From: G021776435 sp046756245
GTDB taxonomy: Bacteria > Pseudomonadota > Alphaproteobacteria > Caulobacterales > Parvularculaceae
Assembly: GCA_046756245.1 (NCBI GenBank)
Contig: JBHHVZ010000015.1
Location: 1 to 38,234 of the forward strand
Reading direction: 5' to 3'
Length of the DNA stretch: 38,234 nucleotides
Both the position numbers and the translations under genes were made by a program. Positions 26,149 to 33,489 of the stretch are shown in pieces. Below the pieces are notes generated by a model. It searched no databases. It was not told the DNA's origin and worked only from the letters and a program-made list of their open reading frames with translations. The number at the start of each line of letters is the position of its first letter. Position 1 is the first letter of the stretch.

Positions 26149-27612
26149 CTAATCGAGAATGAAACCGAGCGGACCTTGCAGCGTGCGTTCGTTGACGCCG
26201 GCGCCGGCAAGCCCGTAGGTCGAAACGACTTTGCCAAGCAGAAACGCCTGCGCGTCCGAAGCCGGAACAAATCCATGCGCAGGATCTTTGAGTTTCGATT
26301 CATGCGTCGCTTCTACGAGGTAGGGAGTCACCAGGATGACGAGCTCGCTTTCATTGTTTTGAAAATCCCGGCTACGGAATATCTGCCCAAGGATCGGCGT
26401 ATCCTTAAGGCCGGGCACGCCGGAGATCGTGGCGCGCATGTCTTCCTGCAGGAGGCCGGCCATGACGAGGCTGCCGCCGCTTGGCAATTCAACCGTCGTA
26501 TTGGCGCGCCGAACGCTCAAACCGGGAATCTGCAAGCCTGCAGTGGCGATTTGCGATCCGGTTTGGGGATCGATGACGACGTTGCCGGGCAGGAAGAAGG
26601 CGTTGTCGTTGGTGAGCTCGCTGACTTCGGTGAAAATCTTGAGATTGATCCTGCCCTTGCCGAGCACGACCGGCGTGAAGCCCAGACCGATGCCGAACTC
26701 TTTGAAATCAATAGAGACGCGACCGTTGTCCTGGCCGACCGGCACCGGGAACTCGCCGCCGGCGAGAAATTTGGCGGACTCGCCCGAAATCGCCGTCAGA
26801 TTGGGTTCGGCGAGAATGCGCACGAGGCCGGTTTCCTCCAGCGCCTGGAAGGCGAAATCGAGATTCGTAAGATCGCCGACGCCGGTCGCGGCCGTGCCGG
26901 AAAGTCCGCTGGCGGCCGAAACGGCGTTTTGCGCAGCGAAGGTGATGGTTGAGTTGTCGAGCGTCACCGTGCCGTTCGTGTCGACTCCGAGCTGTTTGAC
27001 CAATCGCCGTTGCATTTCGACGATCCGCACCCGCAGCATCACCTGCTGACGGTCGCGGATCGAAATCATATTGACGACTTTTTCTTCATCGTCGACGAAC
27101 CGGGTCGCAATCGCTTGCGCATTGGCCGCCTCCGACGCCGTCATGGCGACGCCGCGCAGGACGACGTTGTCGTTGATCGCCTCAGCCAGGATGCGCGTGT
27201 CAGGCATAAGCCGGCTGAAAAGCGCCGTCAGCGCGTCAAGGTCGCGCTCGACCTGGATTTCAAGATTGAGGATCTGGCGCCCCTCAGAATCAAAAAAGAA
27301 TGCATTGGTCTGGCCGACTTCGAGCCCGAGCAGATAGATGCGGCGCGGAGTGCGTACGACGGCGTCGACGACGGTCGGCTGCGAAACCAGAACGTCTGCG
27401 GCCGCGCGCGGCAGATCGACAATTGCCGCCTTGTTGAGCGGCAGGACAATGCTTTTCGAAACGACGCTCGCGCCGCCGGCGTCGATGCGGGTCGTCTCAA
27501 TGCCGCGTTGCGCGCTGGCGGGCTCGGCCATAAATGCAGCGAGCGCGGCGGCGGCGCATACGCACGCTGCGCGGCCTAGCCTGGCGACGATGTCTTTTGA
27601 TACCGGTTTCAT
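26149..27612 (-). CDS. cpaC: Tad pilus secretin CpaC
   Basis: Outer-membrane channel for the pilus. Signal peptide to about residue 34 (AEPASAQ), then the pilus N-terminal domain (KSIVLPLNKAAIVDLPRAAA with QPTVVDAVVRTPRRIYLLG), a BON-like region, and the secretin domain from about residue 230, with LRILAEPNLTAISG-type sequence, FLAGGEFPVPVGQDNGRVSI, PSGGSLVMAGLLQED and ELVILVTPYLVE. The ATG at 27612 is preceded by AGGGG seven bases away; the 13-codon longer frame overlaps cpaB and is discarded. About 487 residues, normal. Confidence 0.95.
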   Translation of the reverse strand: MKPVSKDIVARLGRAACVCAAAALAAFMAEPASAQRGIETTRIDAGGASVVSKSIVLPLNKAAIVDLPRAAADVLVSQPTVVDAVVRTPRRIYLLGLEVGQTNAFFFDSEGRQILNLEIQVERDLDALTALFSRLMPDTRILAEAINDNVVLRGVAMTASEAANAQAIATRFVDDEEKVVNMISIRDRQQVMLRVRIVEMQRRLVKQLGVDTNGTVTLDNSTITFAAQNAVSAASGLSGTAATGVGDLTNLDFAFQALEETGLVRILAEPNLTAISGESAKFLAGGEFPVPVGQDNGRVSIDFKEFGIGLGFTPVVLGKGRINLKIFTEVSELTNDNAFFLPGNVVIDPQTGSQIATAGLQIPGLSVRRANTTVELPSGGSLVMAGLLQEDMRATISGVPGLKDTPILGQIFRSRDFQNNESELVILVTPYLVEATHESKLKDPAHGFVPASDAQAFLLGKVVSTYGLAGAGVNERTLQGPLGFILD

Positions 27613-27637
27613 CTTCAACCCCTGCTCGCGCCGACCC

Positions 27638-28384
27638 TTAAGACCGGCCATAGCGGATAACCGTTACATCCGATGAACGTTTATTGTTGGAAGGAAGCTC
27701 GCCTTCCGGCTTGAACACGCTGCGCAAGACCAGGTTCAGCGTGCCTGTCGCGCGCGCCGACATAAAAGCCTCAGCATTCTCGGGCGTGAATTCGAGAGTG
27801 ACGTTAACGCCTTCTATATTCGCCGTTTCGGGATTTTCCGTGTAGACAGCGTTAACGGCAAGAACGCGCACGTCCTCGAACAACGTTCGCGTTCTGGTAG
27901 ATGCGCCGGCTCGCCCCTCCGTGAACAGAACATCAACATGGTCGCCTGGAAGAATAAACCCGCCCGTTGCAGTCTCCGGCTTTACGCGCATGGAAACCGC
28001 ACGCATGCCTGGAGTAATGATTGCCGCCATCAAGCTTGCGTTTCCAGCGCGCACTATTTTCGCCTTAATGATCGGCTCTCCCGCGACAATCAGCGTGCGC
28101 GCCACCGCGCCGGCAAGCTTCTCTCGCGCGTCGGGATTTGCTTCCGTCAAAAATGATTCCTGCACGACCTTTTTAGGCCAGGAAACCCAGTCCACATCCT
28201 CAGACGTGAAACGTTCTCCGCGTGAGAAATTTTTGTTGGCAACCAGCACACGGATGGTTTCTTCCTGTATAGGCTCCACAATCTGAATTCCTCCGCTCTG
28301 CGGCGAATTGTTCATCATCAGGAAGAAAGCGGCGACGCCTGCGACGAGCGCGACGCCAAGAATTGCTATGCGGCTGACATTCAT
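27638..28384 (-). CDS. cpaB: Tad pilus assembly protein CpaB
   Basis: Periplasmic assembly protein anchored by an N-terminal helix (ILGVALVAGVAAFFLMM). A SAF domain follows (TIRVLVANKNFSRGERFTSE, residues about 43-62), then the RcpC/CpaB region with MRAVSMRVKPETATGGFILP and GDHVDVLFTEG. In related systems CpaB/RcpC is thought to support or modify the secretin; that role is from the family, not from this sequence. It opens the main run of machinery genes, 94 bases after cpaA. Confidence 0.93.
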   Translation of the reverse strand: MNVSRIAILGVALVAGVAAFFLMMNNSPQSGGIQIVEPIQEETIRVLVANKNFSRGERFTSEDVDWVSWPKKVVQESFLTEANPDAREKLAGAVARTLIVAGEPIIKAKIVRAGNASLMAAIITPGMRAVSMRVKPETATGGFILPGDHVDVLFTEGRAGASTRTRTLFEDVRVLAVNAVYTENPETANIEGVNVTLEFTPENAEAFMSARATGTLNLVLRSVFKPEGELPSNNKRSSDVTVIRYGRS

Positions 28385-28478
28385 CTCGAACCTGCCTGAC
28401 TTTCCGAGCTATTCGCACCTTCCGGCGATCCTCGTCGATCATGCGTCAAACTCCTCAAAAGTACGTTAACTCAATCTG

Positions 28479-28985
28479 TTAACCGCCATACGCCAATTGA
28501 AAGAAAGGCGTTTCCGAAAAGCTAAGAAGTCCGCCCGCGGCGATCGCCACCGCGTACGGAATTTCTTTCTTCGTTTGGTGAAGGCGCAGCAGCCATTGCG
28601 CCTGCGCATACACTGGAAGCGGCGGCGTTCTACGAAACAGAATTAAACCGATCGCCAGGAAGGCGCCGGCGAGCGCCATGTTAAGCAAATAAACCGGCAA
28701 GCCGCTCAACCCTATCCAGGGGGCCGTCGCCGCGAATAATTTCGCATCGCCGCCTCCGAGAACTTTGGTGGCGTACAGAATAAATCCGATCGCCAGAGCG
28801 GCGGCGGCCAGCACGCAACCCTGAAAAATGAGCGGCGCCGGAGCGCCCAGCGCGACGCCGGCCGCCGGATACGCCGCGAGCAGCACAATCGACACCCAGT
28901 TGGGAATTTTGAATTCATAGAGGTCGTTCATTGCGGCGATCAGCAACGCCGCAGGAAAGACCGATAAGGCGATATAGGCGATCAT
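28479..28985 (-). CDS. cpaA: Type IV prepilin peptidase CpaA/TadV
   Basis: Membrane aspartic protease that cleaves the leader of Flp pilin. It has several transmembrane helices and the two catalytic aspartates: Asp21 in MNDLYEFKIPNW and Asp80 in GGGDAKLF, as in short prepilin peptidases that lack the N-terminal methylase domain. The ATG at 28985 has GGAG eight bases upstream and is chosen over a frame starting at 29024. About 168 residues. It follows the pilin gene after the hairpin at 29057-29083. Confidence 0.93.
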   Translation of the reverse strand: MIAYIALSVFPAALLIAAMNDLYEFKIPNWVSIVLLAAYPAAGVALGAPAPLIFQGCVLAAAALAIGFILYATKVLGGGDAKLFAATAPWIGLSGLPVYLLNMALAGAFLAIGLILFRRTPPLPVYAQAQWLLRLHQTKKEIPYAVAIAAGGLLSFSETPFFQLAYGG

Positions 28986-29056
28986 GCTCGGTTCTCCGGC
29001 CAGCAACCGGCACACCGTATTCACACGCCTGTTAATGTTCAGTTAGACATAAAAGA

Positions 29057-29083
29057 AAAAAGGAGGCTTCAAGCCTCCTTTTT
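29057..29083 (-). terminator. Hairpin terminator or attenuator between flp and cpaA
   Basis: AAAAAGGAGGCTT (29057-29069) and AAGCCTCCTTTTT (29071-29083) are perfect inverted repeats, and on the minus strand the stem is followed by TTTTTTCTTTT. A second, smaller hairpin, GCCGGC-GAA-GCCGGC, lies just before it at 29088-29102. The position, 38 bases after the pilin stop, would end most pilin transcripts and let a minority continue into cpaA, giving far more pilin than machinery. Confidence 0.75.
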
Positions 29084-29120
29084 CCCCGCCGGCGAAGCCG
29101 GCGATATGCTGAGCCGTAAA

Positions 29121-29297
29121 TTACGGCGTCGCGCCGACGAGCTCTGAATCAACAGTGCTGAATGTCGTGCTCAGACTCGTGCCGACGGCCTTGACGGCGG
29201 CGATAATCGCGACAGCGATAAGAGCGGCGATGAGGCCATATTCGATAGCCGTGGCGCCGTCCTCGTCCTTCGCAAAACGCTTAATAAGAGTTTTCAT
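29121..29297 (-). CDS. flp: Flp/Fap type IVb pilin
   Basis: Major subunit of the Tad pilus, 58 residues. The sequence starts MKTLIKRFAKDEDGATAIEY and continues with a hydrophobic helix (GLIAALIAVAIIAAVKAVG). The prepilin peptidase site is after Gly14, leaving the mature start ATAIEYGL with the invariant Glu at +5 and Tyr at +6. AGGAG sits seven bases before the ATG. The gene is monocistronic in layout, with a terminator behind it. The leader of about 160 bases contains a run of seven G on the coding strand (29346-29352) but no clear promoter that I could assign. Confidence 0.96.
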   Translation of the reverse strand: MKTLIKRFAKDEDGATAIEYGLIAALIAVAIIAAVKAVGTSLSTTFSTVDSELVGATP

Positions 29298-29412
29298 CAG
29301 TCGACTCCTGCTTACTCTTCACTTGCATCGCTGAACGGGCGTTGACCCCCCCTTTCAGGCGTCATTACCATGCATGTCATCTGTAAAGAAAGCCTGAAGA
29401 GACATACTAAAT

Positions 29413-29440
29413 ATAAAATCCATTTGCCCACGGATTTTAT
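29413..29440 (-). terminator. Stem-loop after the Crp-like gene
   Basis: ATAAAATCC (29413-29421) pairs with GGATTTTAT (29432-29440) around a ten-base loop. It lies 18 bases beyond the stop of the Crp-like gene on the minus strand and is followed by an AT-rich run. The stem is A/T-rich, so it is a weak terminator candidate. Next to it, GGTAA-N8-TTACC at 29441-29458 is a further small inverted repeat of unknown role. Confidence 0.45.
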
Positions 29441-29458
29441 GGTAAACGAGTTATTACC

Positions 29459-30217
29459 CTAACCTGCAAGCGCGTTCAGACGGTCCATATCGTTAATTAT
29501 GAGCCCCGGATACTCGCGCTGCGCCGTACCCTCTTGTATCAACTGGGCGACGACGCCCGCGGCCGTGGCGTCGTCGACTTTGGCCTTGTCGGCGAGCTCG
29601 CGATGCTTTGGCATGCGCACGATCCGCCAGACCCCGGCCACAGAGTCTCGTTCGACATATTCCATAAGCGCGGCGATAACGCGCTGTTCGGGCGTGAATC
29701 CTTCTTCCACGCTCCGGAATTGCAATTTCGATAGCTGGCTTGCAAAGTAACTCATGAGGTTTCGCGTCAACGAGGGACGCTGCGAGACTATGGCGCGAAA
29801 GGCGTCAGAATCGAAAACCGCCAGCTCCGCGCCGTTTTCGGCTGTAAGCGTAATCTGCCGGATTTCACCCGCCTGCTTTTCGTTAATCGCCATTTCCAGT
29901 CCGAAAAGCGCCCCTTCCTCGATTTCATAAAACAGCATGGCGTCGCTCTTCGGATCAGCCACGGCGGCTTGGAGACGGCCGCTCAGGACGAGAAAAAAAT
30001 CGCTGGCGTCATACTGGCCGAAAGCGAAAACGGGCTCGCCGGCGGCGTAGGCGCGCTTTTCCGCTATCTCGCAAATAGCGTCGAGAACAGCCTGCGGAAG
30101 ACCTTCAAAAGGCTTTGCAGCCGCCACGGCCTCAGCCAGCCCGAGCCCCGAAGTTTTGGTCTCCGTTTTTGCGTCTTCTTCGGCGATCGCTTTTGATTCT
30201 AGAGATGTCGCAGGCAT
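29459..30217 (-). CDS. Crp/Fnr-like cyclic-nucleotide-binding regulator
   Basis: Transcription factor of about 252 residues. After a 30-residue disordered start there is a cyclic-nucleotide-binding beta-roll: RAYAAGEPVFAFGQYDASDF, then LVLSGRLQAAV and the phosphate-cassette position GALFGLEMAINEKQAGE, which lacks the RxS pattern of cAMP-binding CRP. A dimer helix follows and a winged-helix domain (RVIAALMEYVERD, then KHRELADKAKVDDATAAGVV). The ligand is therefore unknown. The ATG at 30217 has GGAG six bases upstream. It lies directly upstream of flp on the same strand and divergent from the pilus N-domain gene, so a role in pilus gene control is a reasonable guess. Confidence 0.85.
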   Translation of the reverse strand: MPATSLESKAIAEEDAKTETKTSGLGLAEAVAAAKPFEGLPQAVLDAICEIAEKRAYAAGEPVFAFGQYDASDFFLVLSGRLQAAVADPKSDAMLFYEIEEGALFGLEMAINEKQAGEIRQITLTAENGAELAVFDSDAFRAIVSQRPSLTRNLMSYFASQLSKLQFRSVEEGFTPEQRVIAALMEYVERDSVAGVWRIVRMPKHRELADKAKVDDATAAGVVAQLIQEGTAQREYPGLIINDMDRLNALAG

Positions 30218-30383
30218 TGCTATCTCCACGCGCTGCGCCGTTATTGCACACAGGCGCTTAAAAGGCGGTAAAAGAAGCAATTATAACTATTATCCGCTTG
30301 CAGATAATTGGAATCGCGTTTGTTAAGGCTTCATTGACGCCTGCGCGTTAGCGTGCGGAGACCAGAGAAGAGGGATTAAGCCC

Positions 30384-30833
30384 ATGCGTTCGATTATCGC
30401 CGCACTCATTTTGTCCGTCTTCGCAGCGCCGCAGGCGTTCGCCGAACAGATCTGGCTCACCATGGATCAAGTGCGTCCATACAAGCTTGACGTTCCCGCC
30501 AGCAGCATCGTGGTTGGCAATCCCGGCATCGCCGACGTCACCGTTCGCGATGAAAACAACCTGTTTCTTTTCGGCAAGGCGCCCGGGCTTACGAATATTT
30601 ATATATTCGATGAAGAAGGCGAACCTGTTAGGAATCTGATGATCCGCGTAAGAACGGCGAGTTCAGGCATGCTCGTTTTCCACCGCGGCGCGCAACGTAC
30701 GACCTATAACTGCACCAGTCAGTGCGAGCCGACTATTACGGTTGGCGACTCGCCGGAACAGTTCAGCGGCGTATCGGCGCAGGTGGAGGCTAAAGCCTCA
30801 CAAGCCGCCAACGCTGCAAGCCAGAGCCGATAG
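30384..30833 (+). CDS. Secreted stand-alone pilus-assembly N-terminal domain protein
   Basis: 149-residue protein with a signal peptide (MRSIIAALILSVFAAPQAFA) and one domain related to the N-terminus of CpaC. Compare NPGIADVTVRDENNLFLFG here with QPTVVDAVVRTPRRIYLLG in CpaC. There is no secretin domain. After the domain comes a cysteine pair, YNCTSQCEPT, able to form a disulfide, and an Ala/Gln/Ser-rich tail. The family co-occurs with Tad loci in Caulobacterales-like bacteria. The gene is divergent from the Crp-like regulator; the gap of about 165 bases between them should hold both promoters. A strong terminator follows. Confidence 0.85.
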   Translation: MRSIIAALILSVFAAPQAFAEQIWLTMDQVRPYKLDVPASSIVVGNPGIADVTVRDENNLFLFGKAPGLTNIYIFDEEGEPVRNLMIRVRTASSGMLVFHRGAQRTTYNCTSQCEPTITVGDSPEQFSGVSAQVEAKASQAANAASQSR

Positions 30834-30860
30834 GCGCAAGCCCCTCATTAGTGCGTTCGA

Positions 30861-32054
30861 TCAGGGCCCCCGACGGGCCCTGTTCTTTTTGGGCGCGTTA
30901 ACCGCGCTTTCGAAATTATAGATCCGCGGGCGCTCCTGCGGGCGTAGATTTTCCCGGCACCAGCCATCGATTTCACGCGCCGCCGTTTCGCTCGGCGGCG
31001 CATTATCGGCGAGAACGATATGCGCGACGAGCCGGTTGACGCCGTTGCGCGGTTTGCTGACGCTCATGCGGCACGCAGCGACCCTCGGATGCCGGCGAAT
31101 GATTTCGGCGATGCGGTCAGGAAACACATTGACCGCTCCAACCTGAATCGCGCCGTCCCGGCGTCCGGCGAGGCGGAAACTGCGCGCGCCGTCCCAGGCG
31201 AGAATATCCATCGGCTCGATTGCGCGTTCGCCGCCTCCGGGCGGTCGGCGGACTATGCCTTCACCCTCGCGCCGCCAATGGTCGAACAAGACGAACGCTT
31301 CGCCCGGCCCGTCTCTCCAACCGATGACGCCCGTTTCAGTCGATCCGTATAGTTCTCGCATGGCGCTGAACCCCGCCTTGCGCATGTCGACCGCAAGCTC
31401 AGCCGTCATCGGCTCGCCGAAGGTGACGCCCATCACATTGTCCGGCGCGGCGAGACCTTCGCGCATCGCGTAGCGCCACAGGGTAGGCGTTGCGACCAGC
31501 GCGTCGCCGAAAGCGAGCGCGCCTGACAGCGCTTCGGGCGCCATCCCGCGCGCATCGCAGACGGCGACACGCTGAAGATTTGGCGTCAGCACCGTTAATA
31601 TGAAGCCCAGCAGGCTATGCGGCGAAACCAGAGACAGAACGCGCCTGCGCCCGTAAAGAAGGTTTGCGGCGGCGGCGGCGTCCTGAAACATTTCGTCTGC
31701 GGCGTGCGCCACAGGCGCGTCGTCATTGTCGCGGCCCGCCGGCGCGAAAGCGAAAATCTCAAGCTTCCTGTCAATTGCAGCCTCGATCGCTTTCGCCCAG
31801 TCCGCCAGCCGCTCGGCCGACACGCGCTCAAGACTGTCTATGGCGAGGCCGAAAAACTCTGCAGCGCGTTGGGCGCAGGCGGTCCGTTCGGTCTCGTTCA
31901 GCGCCAGGCCGCCGGCCCCGAGCGGTGTTTCTGCCTTCCACCCAGCGATTGTCAGAAAGTCTTTGTGCTTCTTGAAGCTGCGGGCGAGCTCATCGGCTGC
32001 GAGCGCGGCGAGAACGCGCGCGATCTGGCTGTGGTCGATTGCAAACGCCTTCAT
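30861..32054 (-). CDS. Short, divergent ANL-superfamily adenylate-forming enzyme
   Basis: 397 residues against 500-550 for typical acyl- or aryl-CoA ligases. ANL landmarks: VSPHSLLGFIL (143-153), FGEPMT (212-217), YGSTETGVIGW (236-246), the hinge RLAGRRDGAIQVGAVNVFP (294-312), and a C-terminal NAPKK (386-390) in the place of the catalytic-Lys motif. The phosphate-binding loop, normally TSGSTGxPK, is not recognisable; FAPAGRDNDDAP (103-114) occupies its place. The pattern recalls the short AMP-ligases of aryl-polyene clusters, but that is a resemblance only. The ATG overlaps the pabC stop (ATGA) and has GGAG six bases upstream, so it is the fourth gene of the pab operon. Confidence 0.8.
   Translation of the reverse strand: MKAFAIDHSQIARVLAALAADELARSFKKHKDFLTIAGWKAETPLGAGGLALNETERTACAQRAAEFFGLAIDSLERVSAERLADWAKAIEAAIDRKLEIFAFAPAGRDNDDAPVAHAADEMFQDAAAAANLLYGRRRVLSLVSPHSLLGFILTVLTPNLQRVAVCDARGMAPEALSGALAFGDALVATPTLWRYAMREGLAAPDNVMGVTFGEPMTAELAVDMRKAGFSAMRELYGSTETGVIGWRDGPGEAFVLFDHWRREGEGIVRRPPGGGERAIEPMDILAWDGARSFRLAGRRDGAIQVGAVNVFPDRIAEIIRRHPRVAACRMSVSKPRNGVNRLVAHIVLADNAPPSETAAREIDGWCRENLRPQERPRIYNFESAVNAPKKNRARRGP
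30862..30889 (+). terminator. Rho-independent terminator after the pilus N-domain gene
   Basis: CAGGGCCC (30862-30869) and GGGCCCTG (30875-30882) form a GC-rich stem with a five-base loop, followed by TTCTTTTT. It lies 28 bases after the stop of the plus-strand gene. The stem also encodes the last residues and stop codon of the convergent ANL gene, so the two genes share this sequence. Confidence 0.85.
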
Positions 32055-32911
32055 AGCGCGCTCCGGATTGCGGCGAGATCGTCCTTCAACGCTCTTGCGT
32101 ACCACGATTGCAGCCTTTCCAGCATAGGCGTCGGTATGGGTGGACCGCCGTCGACCAGCGTCGCGTCCGCAACCCCCATCAGGCTGTTGGTGAGAACGAG
32201 CCCGCTATTTTTAACTTCCTCGACGGCGATTGGCCGCTCCTCGACAGCGAGCCCCTGCCGCGACGCCGCCGCGATCAGCGTCCCCCGCACAACTCCCGGC
32301 AAAGCGCCCTCTTCTACCGGCGGCACCGCGACGGCGCCGTCCGCACGAATGAGAAATATATTCGCCGCCGACGTACAAGCGACCCGTCCATGTTCGTTGA
32401 GCATCACCGCCTCGTCAGCGCCGGCGCGCGCGGCCTCGTTGCGGGCAAGCACACTGTCGAGATAGCTGAGCGTCTTGAACCGCGCCGAAACTGAACGCGA
32501 ATAACGCCGCGCCGTACTGATCGCAAGCCGCAGCGGCGCGGCGGGCGGTTCATAAGCGGCGAGCGACAACAACCGCGTCGGACGCAGCGCATCCGCAGGC
32601 GGCGTCGCAAGTCCGCGCGCGCCCGGACCGCGGGAGACAGTCAACCGCGCAGCCGCACGACCCTTCGCGAGGTCATTACGCCCGGCGAGTTCGGCGACAA
32701 TCGCGGCGACAACGCGCGCCTCAAGCGACAAACCTATTCCGAGCGCTTCGAGGCCCCGGTTAAGGCGCGTAAGATGGGCGTCGATAAATGCAGGCGTACT
32801 GTCTTCCACATAAATGGTTTCGAATACGCCGTCGCCGAGCAGGAACCCGCGATCGCTGACGTCGATCCGGGCGCCGGCGTCGATGAATTCGCCATTGAGC
32901 CAAACCGTCAC
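32051..32911 (-). CDS. pabC: Class IV aminotransferase, likely 4-amino-4-deoxychorismate lyase
   Basis: PLP enzyme of fold type IV. In the context of pabA and pabB it most likely releases pyruvate from aminodeoxychorismate to give 4-aminobenzoate for folate. Seen: VWLNGEFIDAGARIDVSDRG at the start, LLGDGVFETIYV, the PLP Lys in RFKTLSYLDSVLARNEAA, and CTSAANIFLIRADGAV then PGVVRGTLI. Some class IV members are D-amino-acid or branched-chain aminotransferases, which motifs alone do not exclude. A GTG at 32911 overlaps the pabA stop as GTGA, with AGGA eight bases upstream; it is preferred to the longer frame to 33010. Confidence 0.87.
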   Translation of the reverse strand: MTVWLNGEFIDAGARIDVSDRGFLLGDGVFETIYVEDSTPAFIDAHLTRLNRGLEALGIGLSLEARVVAAIVAELAGRNDLAKGRAAARLTVSRGPGARGLATPPADALRPTRLLSLAAYEPPAAPLRLAISTARRYSRSVSARFKTLSYLDSVLARNEAARAGADEAVMLNEHGRVACTSAANIFLIRADGAVAVPPVEEGALPGVVRGTLIAAASRQGLAVEERPIAVEEVKNSGLVLTNSLMGVADATLVDGGPPIPTPMLERLQSWYARALKDDLAAIRSAL

Positions 32912-33489
32912 GCCGCGTTCCTGCATCGCGCACTGGCGGAGAAATTCGCTATCATCGCGCGGCCATGCGGCGTCAAAAGCGATTCCGGATGAAACTGAAC
33001 GCCGAACCATGGCGCGCTTTCGTGGCGAACGCCCATCAATTCACCCTCTTCGCTCCAGGCGCAGGCTTTCAGCGCGCACGCCTCCGGCAGGACCGAAATG
33101 AGCGAGTGATAGCGCCCCGCCGACAGCGGCGAGGGCAGTCCCGCGAACACGCCTCGCCCGTCATGGCTGACGCCGCTCGCTTCGCCATGAAGCGGTCTTT
33201 TTGCGCGCTCGGTTCGACCGCCGAAAGCTTCGACCAGACACTGATGGCCGAGGCAAACGCCAAGAACCGGCGTCGTCAACGGCAGCGCGGCGAGCAGCGA
33301 AAGCGACACACCGGCGTCTTCCGGTCGCTTCGGCCCGGGCGAAAGAATGACCGCGGCAGGCTCCAGCGCGATGAGCGCCGCTGCGTCGGCGGCGTCGTTG
33401 CGTACGATCCTTGCGTCCCGGCCCGCCTCGCGCACATAACGGGCGAGGTTGTGTACGAATGAATCGTAGTTGTCGATGATGAGGATCAT
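32908..33489 (-). CDS. pabA: Aminodeoxychorismate/anthranilate synthase glutamine amidotransferase
   Basis: Class I glutamine amidotransferase that supplies ammonia to PabB. The triad is complete: Cys79 in GVCLGHQ, His167 and Glu169 in FHPES. N-terminal IIDNYDSFVHNL is the family signature. 193 residues is standard. The genes pabB, pabA and pabC each overlap by four bases, so subunits are probably made in balance. PabA proteins sometimes also serve tryptophan synthesis; no trp gene is in view. Confidence 0.93.
   Translation of the reverse strand: MILIIDNYDSFVHNLARYVREAGRDARIVRNDAADAAALIALEPAAVILSPGPKRPEDAGVSLSLLAALPLTTPVLGVCLGHQCLVEAFGGRTERAKRPLHGEASGVSHDGRGVFAGLPSPLSAGRYHSLISVLPEACALKACAWSEEGELMGVRHESAPWFGVQFHPESLLTPHGRAMIANFSASARCRNAA

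Noticed and set aside
28465..28483. Paired GTTAAC sites just upstream of cpaB, resembling a CtrA box
   Set aside because: The spacing between the two TTAA blocks is nine bases; the CtrA consensus needs seven. One site also overlaps the cpaA stop codon.
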